Of a DNA stretch of 48,891 nucleotides, positions 1 to 9,900 are shown one piece after another (positions within the stretch are counted from its first letter, which is position 1; each line of letters opens with the position of its first letter). The notes below the pieces were generated by a model, which was not told the DNA's origin, searched no databases, and saw only the letters and a program-made list of their open reading frames with translations. The position numbers were made by a program, and so were the translations under genes. The stretch comes from Saccoglossus kowalevskii (taxonomy: Eukaryota; Hemichordata; Enteropneusta; Harrimaniidae), in contig NW_003128865.1 in the NCBI RefSeq assembly GCF_000003605.2, positions 316,355-365,245 of the forward strand. The letters are read 5' to 3'.

Positions 1-402
1 GGAACAATGGGGTCTTTGACGACAACTTGAATATTGATATTGCTATTCAGTATTTTACAAATTATTCACAAAAGTAAATTCATATTTACACAGCTAAGCA
101 ACAACAGGTGAACGAAATTACACACCAATGGTTGGTTCAACAAACAAGCTTATAAAAATTACAATAATAAAACCTTTTGGGGTTCTTTTAATTATTATTA
201 TCTTATTATCATTATTTAATCCAAATGTAGATATGTTACTATACACATAAATGTAATGATATGCAGTCATAATTTCAAGATTTCTTCACCAAATTTTGAT
301 TGTACCGTTGTCCGATTTTCATTGAAATTAATAAATACTATTTTGAAATCCTACTTTAGCCGTATTTAAGAATAACGGTAAACATACTCCTTCTCTTATT
401 AG
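1..402 (+). other. Gene A intron (start of window)
   Basis: AT-rich sequence ending in the acceptor ctcttattag. In gene C the corresponding intron is only 97 bases, so this one has expanded. No exon is seen in it. Confidence 0.6.
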
Positions 403-696
403 GGTCGGTGAATGTAGTCTCGCCGGGATTGAACTACGAAGAGCAAAACTCTTATGATGTAACAATATTTCTTGGCGATGAAGAAGGTTTTACAGACAAT
501 AAGGTGTTACACGTCACGTTGTTGCCTAACCTAGGACCTGAAATCACCAATCTCAACGATACTATACAGATTAGTGAAATGAGTGCAGGAGGAACAGATA
601 TTTTTGTTGTACAAGCTGTGGATAATGAAGGAGATGACTTTTACTGCGTCATGTTTGCCAATCCAAATGATGGTAATTTTGGGTTTACCTCGTCCA
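403..696 (+). CDS. Gene A exon: cadherin-like repeat, phase 1-1
   Basis: Acceptor ttattag before 403 and donor GTAAGT at 697. It encodes a repeat with SYDVTIFLGDEEGF, a linker ending NLGPEITNL, and a strand with VQAVDNEGDDFYCVMFANPN. It is the counterpart of gene C exon 47859-48155, and its second half matches gene B 23012-23173. Confidence 0.88.
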
Positions 697-904
697 GTAA
701 GTATATAATTTGATCTTTTAATCTATTCGGGTGATTTTATCATTACTAACTCGCTTCATTTGTTCTTTTTCGACATATACCATTTTGTGACATGGACGCG
801 TTTAACCAACCAGTATACGTGACGAATAACGACCACCAAATATGAACAGTTCATTGCGTATCACGTGACATACTATAATTTTGATGTTCAACAATCACAT
901 ATGA

Positions 905-975
<71 letters not shown>

Positions 976-3900
976 GGTTCTAGTTATTCTATAGGGAATT
1001 AACCGTTAGAAACTTGGGGAAATTTGAGGAAGGGATACAAACTAAATTCACCAACAAAATCGAAACTGAAGAAAAAAATATTCTGCACAGTTTTTTTACC
1101 ATTTTTTCCTTTCTCATAGTCGCCTCCATTGATTGGCTTTTATCCTATTTATCCGTCACGTTATATCAACCATTCGTTCCACTACCCGATAAGTTGTTAT
1201 TGTTATGTTAACATAAATCGCGTTGTCCGAAAGTCCAGGAATATTTAATCCTTGTCGGAGTTATAAATGGCACTTCTCAGAGCCAATCAGCGAGCAGTCA
1301 TCGATGGTTTCCAGAGTACCCTTTCTTTACTAGTATCATATCACTATCATTTTCTAGTATCATATCACTATCATATCTTTATTTATAAACACAATTTGGT
1401 CCAATTCGTCCTATACAGCTGGTGTAAAATATATTGATTGTTCACTTTGTTTATTGGGGTTTAAATATGTGCTGCCTTGCTACCGTAGTTTATCTGCCCT
1501 TGCAGTTCAATTTTACTTGGACTAGTTCTGTTTTGATGTTTCAATATGTGCTCGTTTCAAGCTGACTTCTCGATCGCCACGCTAAAAAATATAAATATAA
1601 ACATACGAAAGCACTTCATTGTATTGACAGCTAACGTCCTACCGCCACTCCGTTTGTGCAAGAGAAAGTAAAAAAATGAGCTTCTCACTTTAAAAACAAC
1701 CATAATCTACAAACAGTGCGTACGCTTTTTCGGGTTCGAAAACACCTGCATGACAATGTTTCGGTGGGCGTCTTTGAAAGAAGTACCACTGTCACGGTGA
1801 CGCATCGACCAATCAACTTGAACGACAAACAAAAGATCGCGTGGTGGAAGAAATATATTCGTAGAACTCTGCATGGGAGATTGATTTTAGAACTAAAGCC
1901 ATGCTAACTGATTCGTGGCTTTGCTAATTGAAATGGAGATTGAAAAAATGTCGACGCTGATGATATCAGCGCTCTTGTCAAACAGCAATTTTTACGACGA
2001 GATCAACAGTCGATTGACCGCTGAATATCCGAAATTTCTGAAGGAGAGGGCGACGATTCTGTAATGACCGTGGTATACACCCTCTAATAACTGTGCATCG
2101 AATTGTAATTACTGGAATTACAAAATTACGGGACTAAAACATTTCTCCAGACTCCATTAACACTGCGATAACGACTTTCTTTCGTTTTTATGGGGGAAAT
2201 ATAATCGTATTTATTATTCATACACGATTTGTTGAACACACTACATAGTTTGAAAATTAATTCAGCTTTTTCAGTCACAATTTAAGGCAAAAATATAGAA
2301 AATAGCAAATTATCTTTTTTTTTCTGCAATGTTCTTGTGTACTAGTATCAGTGATTATGAAAAATACATTTCGTTATGAAATATTTTTAATGTTCTGAAT
2401 TATCTTGTAAAAATCAGTTTTTCAGGTTTTTTTCTCGCAGAAAACAAAAGAATTTCACATTGTCGGAAACTCCATCGCAGTCTTCATTACAACCCAAAAT
2501 ATATCACTCAACCCTTTCAAGCCCTTAAGTGCGATTTCGAAAAGGGGCATAACACTTTTGAATAATAATGACAGTGTTCAAAGTTTCAACAAATGGTGTG
2601 GCTGGAATATTACCACGTGACAACCAAATGACCGGTTGATTAATGAGCGATTGACACCCCGCGCGGTTACGGCGACATTGTTTTGTCGCTTGATGTACAA
2701 TTATGCAAAAATCTCACGCGTTGCCCCCAAATATATAAACGTAGCTGGAAATAATTTCATAAGTCTCTAAAGGGCGGCAGTCGTCGTGCCGCGTCCTGTT
2801 CGATATAGGACTCATAGCGACGTATACAACGCGTGTAAAATACATTGTTTATTTACATGAAATTCGAACACGCGCTGCGCGACGACCACCGCGCTTTAAT
2901 TAACAATGAAAAATGTTACTGTGCTATAGTTCACGTAACTGACAGTATCCCCTAGCGCAGTCTCAAATTCAAATTAGGATTTTGATTTTCGTTGTTCATT
3001 TCAAAATCCTATTTTTGAAAAGGCGATGTTGCCACCACAGGCATAACTTTGGTAACTACAGCTACACTTTAAATTGTGATTACTTACCGCCAATTCATCA
3101 TTTGAAATTACCCCAAAACCATAATGTTAAATCTCAGAGAATGTGAGAATTCACCTGGCCGTCATTAGCCATTGACCGTTATAGCATTAGTTAATATGTT
3201 TTAACAATTTCTAACAAATATGCTCTCTTTAAACACAGCTAATTCTATCTACGTCATCAACTCGCCTATTCTGGATTTTGAAACTGTGGATGAATACACC
3301 TTGAGTGTAACGTGTCATGATTTAGGCGTCACTAACACTAAGCCTGGCACACCTAAAGTACTGACTGTTCAGGTCACTGACGAGAATGAAGCACCGATAA
3401 TTACTAACCTACCAGCAACAGTCAAAGTACCTGAAGACGCACTCAATTCTGTATCGATATTCCAAGCTGACGGTTATGATGTGGACGGCAATTCTCTCAG
3501 TTTTTCTCTCACAATAGTCTTACCTGTCTCCGGGCAAGGGAAGTTCGCTGTAGCCGACTCAAGTAAGCGATAGTTATTTGTGTCATTTTTTTAAACCAAA
3601 TACAGGGATTCATATCAAGTAAATCAATGATGTAACGTTTAAATTATCGGATCAATGCAACAATGCATATAAGTTGTCTAAAGGTGAAGATACCTGCAAA
3701 TAGCTGCAAGCACCGATAGTGGAAGTACTTGAGGTTAAGTATTTGATTTAAAGTGTTGAAGAAAGTAAATTTCTAGCACCAGCATGTATCATTCATGGTT
3801 AATACGTTTGGAGACGACTGTCCATGACGCCACGAGTGAAAGTTGTACCTTTTTTTCTAAACACGAAAACGTAAATATCGTACAGACGTTCAAACTATTC

Positions 3901-6900
3901 AGTCAGCTAATCATTCTAATGGAAGGTGATCATTAGCGCATGTAATGTCACCCAGGAATATATTACGGTCCGCGTTGAACATTGTGACCATGGAGATCAA
4001 GTGTATACCGTGAATGTACGGAAAACTATATTGTTAAGGGAGTTTTTATTAATTTCGATGAGTAAATCACCAGTGGATTGTTCCTCATAAACAGCTTGTG
4101 ATTAGTTTCTCCTTCACAATACTATGCATAGAGTGTTACCTTTTTTTTTTTTTTTTTACAAACAGATGGGAACGATGGTACTGTTTCTATATCTAACAAT
4201 CCTGGTTTCGACTTTGAGGATGTGCAGCAATATTCATTGGTGTTGGAAGCAACTGACGGAGAATTCACTGCAACTGGTACTCTGACTGTTGATATTATGG
4301 ATGTAGCAGAACCACCAGTTTTTGCGAATGATAATCAAGATGTATATATCGATGAAGAACAGGTGAGAAATATGTACTCCTTTTTCATGCTTGTTTTGTA
4401 ATTTATATTCGCCATTGATCAATTTAAAATAGGCATGGCTAATTTATAAAACATATCTTTACAGATTGTTGGGACATTAATATCTCTTGACTGGGCCGTT
4501 ACTGACGTGGATGATGTATTAACTGATTTAACATATAATATAATTGCTGGAACTTATTCTCCATACTTCAGCTTAACTGATGGAACCAATCCAGAATTAC
4601 GTATTGCACAAGTCATGGATTATGAAGCATCCTTCCCAGTCCCATTTCCCATAATGTTTACTGTCACAGACCCAGCTGGAAAGAAAGATTATCTAACAGT
4701 TAATGTATACCTTCAGAATATTTATGACAATGCACCAATTTTCACCCAGGCAGTATATTCCGCAGATTTGTTTGATGGAGAATCGCAAGGTAGTCCTGTA
4801 CTGCAGGCTCTAGCAACAGATGTTGATCTTTTTGACATCATTACGTACTCCATAGAGCCAGATAATACATATTTTGTTATTGACTCACAATTAGGAGAAG
4901 TAACTGTAAACGAACACATTAACTCTTCAATCAGTGGGAATATCATCAACTTTACACTGGTTGCCACTGATCTGGGATCGAATCGAGACACAGCTTTTGT
5001 TCAGGTTACCGTTGCAAGTGTCGACAAAATTCATGTGATTATTGATAGCAACGAACGTCCATATTGGAATTGGGAGGTGCCTTATGATTTGACCAACGAT
5101 ACCTATGTTAACAACGTCGTCACAAATAACCAGATCTTCGGTAGGATGGTATTCTTATGAATAAATATAAAATTCCATATACCAACTCACGCATGAACGA
5201 ACACACATAGATATTGAGTTATTTTTAGTTTATATATGTTGCTTTATTGTCTATTTTGATAGTCACGTAATTATGTCACTCTCACACTGATCTTGTTTTG
5301 TATGTATTACGTCGTTTTCACAAATTCGATCACATTTGTAAATCATATTTCAGAAAAAAGTGGTTCGATCATCTATAAGTTATATATGCCAAACACACGA
5401 TTTAGAATGACAACAGATGGTCAAGTTTTCGTAGCAGGTAAACTTATGGCAGAAGAAGAATACATATTAATGTACTATGTAGAAGACGATAGCGTACCTC
5501 CGATCAAGGCAGGGTGAGTGTACTCTATTCATATATATCCACAAACAAATCATATTAGTAACGAAGTAGTTGTTAAATCATACTCAAGTGATATTGAAAT
5601 TATAACACAAAAGAAATAAACAAAATATATTTTGTATGTATGTTTTTATGTTTTTATGTTTTCAATGTTATTCTAAAATAATTTATGAGGTAATGGACCA
5701 CTGTAAATCCACGTGGCTGATAACGTTTCTTAGGAATATCTTAACGTTGTAGATCGTACTACGACCAACTGAAGTGTGCTGAATCGTGACGCACAGTCAA
5801 CTGGCTTGTTGATCGTTTTTATCATTTGAGCTGATTGTCGTTATATTCATTAATGTGTATATTAAATAAATCAAATCAAAATATTGGCACCTAAATCTTA
5901 TTACATGATTCCATGTCAAATTACATAACTATTAAGTCGTAACATTTCCCTTGATCACGATGAAGAATAACCTGTAGTATTAATACCTAAGAGATGTTTA
6001 TTGGAAAATGTGTGTGTCCTTGTATGTATATTTGGAGAAGCAATATAAATAACTATTAGTCTCAGAGAAACAAATATACCAATTTGCATGTTAGTATTTC
6101 CAATAGAGATTTGAACATACCATAATACCATTCATATAAGTTACCATTCATATAAGAGGGGACCATATCGATCTTCTTGGGTTTGACTACTGGTGGTCCC
6201 ACACAACGCTTTACATTAATTTGGCTTTAGACCAAGTTAATAAATGTCATTTATAATTTTTGTAAATCAACTCACTTTATATGTAATTCAAGACAGTTAA
6301 CAAAAGTGTATGTAGCTTAGATTTAGGAGTTTATAAACTTATTACTGTATAAATCAGCGTACATCACAATGACCTGGTCACCCGAGTCACATATAGTCTG
6401 TATTCTGTTTTGGATTTTTACTTCCCACTTCAGCAAACTCCGAATTGAGTGTTTTATTACATGACAATCACAAATGTTATTTCAATGTACCGGTGTCTGA
6501 TAGATGGCGACGTGTCAGTTTTTTTCTGTTCATCGGCTGTTCAAGATGTACATGTGTCATAATGTTTATCGGAATAATGTGCAGATCCCAGATACAAACA
6601 AGTACATCCAAGTTCGGTAATTGTAAACGACGTAATATGTAAGGAGTGCTAATGTTCTCGCATTCAGTATGACTCTCGTTGCTTAAAATTAGATTGTCAA
6701 TTAATTCATACATTGATCTTCTATATATCATCTACAGTGTTTCAATGATTCGTATTGACACCTACATACCACAGATGGTTCTTGTGGACATACATCTGGG
6801 CATTTCAGTTGCTGATTTCACGTCCTCCAGACAGACTGCTTTTATTTCAGCTTTGAATAAACGTTATAAACCATGGAAATACAGAATATCCTCCATTCGC

Positions 6901-9900
6901 AGTGATACGGCGGTGGCTACAAGAAAACTTCTTCAAAAGTGAGTAGTATAGCAGTATCCACTACAAATACAAGTGTTTTTAGGTTTATAGTTATCACTTA
7001 ATTTCGTATATGACGCGCGAACACTAAATGTAGAACGTAAGTCAAATATCTCGACAATGTGAATAATGAATCCAATATTTTCTATTCATTTAATAACTGC
7101 ATAAAGGGTCAATGTTGTCACAATCCATTCTAAAGTGTCATTCATCACTGTTTTTTTCAGCACGGCAATTGTAGAAGTCTATGCGTTAAAAAATGATTTT
7201 ACCAATTCTCAGGACAATGTTGACAAGACTAAGGAGTTTGTATACTTTGTGGATCTTGCAGAGGCAATGCAAATTGATTCAGATGGCACACCAGGGGTTC
7301 TTTTAACTGGAACAGATTTTGACGACTTCCCTGTAGAAAGTGTGCAACCAACATATGAACTCATTAATACGCATAATAGCTATAGCTGGTGGCTTAACAC
7401 AGCTGAAGGAAATGCTACAATTGCCATCTTGATATTATTGGTGATAATTGTCATTGTCTCCATATGCTGTTGCTGCTGGTTCGTCATCCGCAAACAAGCC
7501 CGAAGTGATAAACAAGAAATCACTTCAAGAGCCGATGTTAACAAGAGTGGTGAGAATAATCTAAATAAGTAAGTTCACGTGATTTTATCGTCACATATAT
7601 TTAGAGGTTATGGACAGCAAACGAGGGTTACGCTCGGTTATTAGCGCCCGCTAAATATGCTAATTTTTCCCAGCAAGGTCTTTATCTGCTAACATAACAT
7701 ACTCGCACAAGAAATACACAACTGCATATTAGCTGCCCATTGCTTTGTGCAGATTTTCATTACTCCCAACGTCTTTTTCGGATATACAACTGTTGTAAAG
7801 GATGACGAAAAGCCATGTCTTTATAAACACCTAATCGTGTGAAAACATCATACCCCGATTTTCACTATATTGCGTATATAATGATTTCCACTGGGATTTG
7901 GGGTTCTATTTGCGTGAACTTACACTCATTTTGAGCAATCTGAAATTTATTGGCAGTTTATTCAAATTTTGTTTCGGTAATCGCGAAAGCTGACATGTGG
8001 CGATATATAAAGTGATACCAAATATGATGTAATAAAAATAATAGTAAATAGTAAAAATAAAATGAAATATAATAACATTAAGTTAAATTCACGCCGCACA
8101 TTACATCAGATTTTAAAATCAGATTGATACTAATTAAGATTTTACATTTGAACATTATCAAATATATTGTTAACGAACTATAGAAACAATTTTAAATAGT
8201 ACATCAGCAAAAATCCATCAGAAAATATACACCATGTATATAATCTCAAAGGTGACTGCAGGCTCAGCCGAAAAATCAAAACCATGACCTTTGGGTTTTT
8301 ACTGGCCCTAAACACACTTATAAATATCAGATCAATTTAATCTAACTGAATTCAACTCAATAAAACCCCTGTGCGATTGTCCAGTATTTTGTTCCGAAGT
8401 CTCGGTGATACAACTGAGCTGTCACTCTAGTAATTTGTGTGTCCACCATTTAGAATCAGGTGATTTCAGATAAACATTCAAATAAATATCAGATCAATTT
8501 AATCTAACCTGAATTCAACTCAGTAAAACCCCTGTCTCGGTGATACAACTGATCTGTCACTCTAGTAATTTGTGTGTCCACCATTTAGAATCAGGTGATT
8601 TCAGATAAACATTCAAATAAATATCAGATCAATTTAATCTAACCTGAATTCAACTCAGTAAAACCCCTGTCTCGGTGATACAACTGATCTGTCACTCTAG
8701 TAAGTTGTGTGTCCACCATTTAGAATCAGATAAACATTCAAATACGATTCTAAGGATTGGTTATTCTGCTGGCATTTTTAGTGAAACAGTGACATAGAAG
8801 CATGCAATTTTTGCAAAACCTTTATTTGGAAAATTCCTGAAACATTCCTTAAACATAATTACAATGTTACATAATAGTTTAATTTGTGAGTTATTTAAAA
8901 ATTCGTATGTCTATTGAATTCTAGCTCATCCATTGTACATATGTTAGAAGATAAGAAACTCATTGAAAAAGATGGGATCATTACTGATCAGTCAGAATTA
9001 CAGAAAAACGTGGGTGACAGTATAGATGAAAAAGATGCTGACAGTAATGGTATTAGGAAAGACCTAGTGGAGTGAGTTTATGTGATTGTACAAGCACGCG
9101 TAATATAAATAATTTCTACAACATTCGAGGTTGTCACTTTTTGCAATGTTAATGTGTATAACATATGTATATTCTTTTCCATCAAGCGTGCCAGCCGTTG
9201 AGAAGGCAGGTGATACGAAACTCATTGAAAAGGATAAGCTGTCGAGTGATCAGTCAAAACTAAAAAACGGCGTTGGGGACAATTTAGATGAGAAGAATGT
9301 CGACAAGAATGGTATTAAGAAGGACTCGAACGAGTGAGTTTAATTATATCAAAACACATAATACAAATAATTTCTAGAAAACTCGAATATGTTGTTTCTA
9401 TTTGTAATGTGAACTTTCAATGCATATGGTCCATTTCCTTCAAGCGCGTCCGTTGCCAAGAAAGCAGGTGTTACAAAGCAAACTAAGAAGCTAAAGGACA
9501 AAGATAATCTATCTAGCGATCAGTCAAAATTAAAAAACGGCGTTGGGGACAATTTAGATGTCAAGAATGTCGACAAGAATGGTATTAAGAAGGACTCGAA
9601 CGAGTAAGTTTATATAATTGTATCAGGAAACATAATACACACCATTTCTAGAAAACTAATATGTTGTTTTGTAATGTGAACTTGCAATGCATATGACCTT
9701 TTCTCTTCAAGCGCGTCCGTTACCAATAAAGCAGGTGATACGAAGCAAAATAAGAAGCTAATAGACAAAAATAATGTATCTAGTGATCAGCCAAAATTAA
9801 AGAGCGTCACAGGGGACAATTTAGATGGCAAGGATACCGATAAGAATACCACTAGGAAGGACCCGAACAAGTGAGTTTATGTAAAGTTAAAAGCTCATAT

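Larger units (their letters stand above)
697..3238 (+). other. Gene A intron with microsatellite and MITE
   Basis: Intron of about 2.5 kb. It holds an (AAAT)n microsatellite at about 904-975, a short direct duplication of a TAGTATCATATCACTATCAT block at about 1330-1372, and a MITE copy at 2767-2899. A 63-codon ORF at 1716-1907 has no recognisable homology and is not called. Confidence 0.7.

Noticed and set aside
1716-1907. 63-codon ORF in a gene A intron
   Set aside because: No splice sites in matching phase, no recognised homology.
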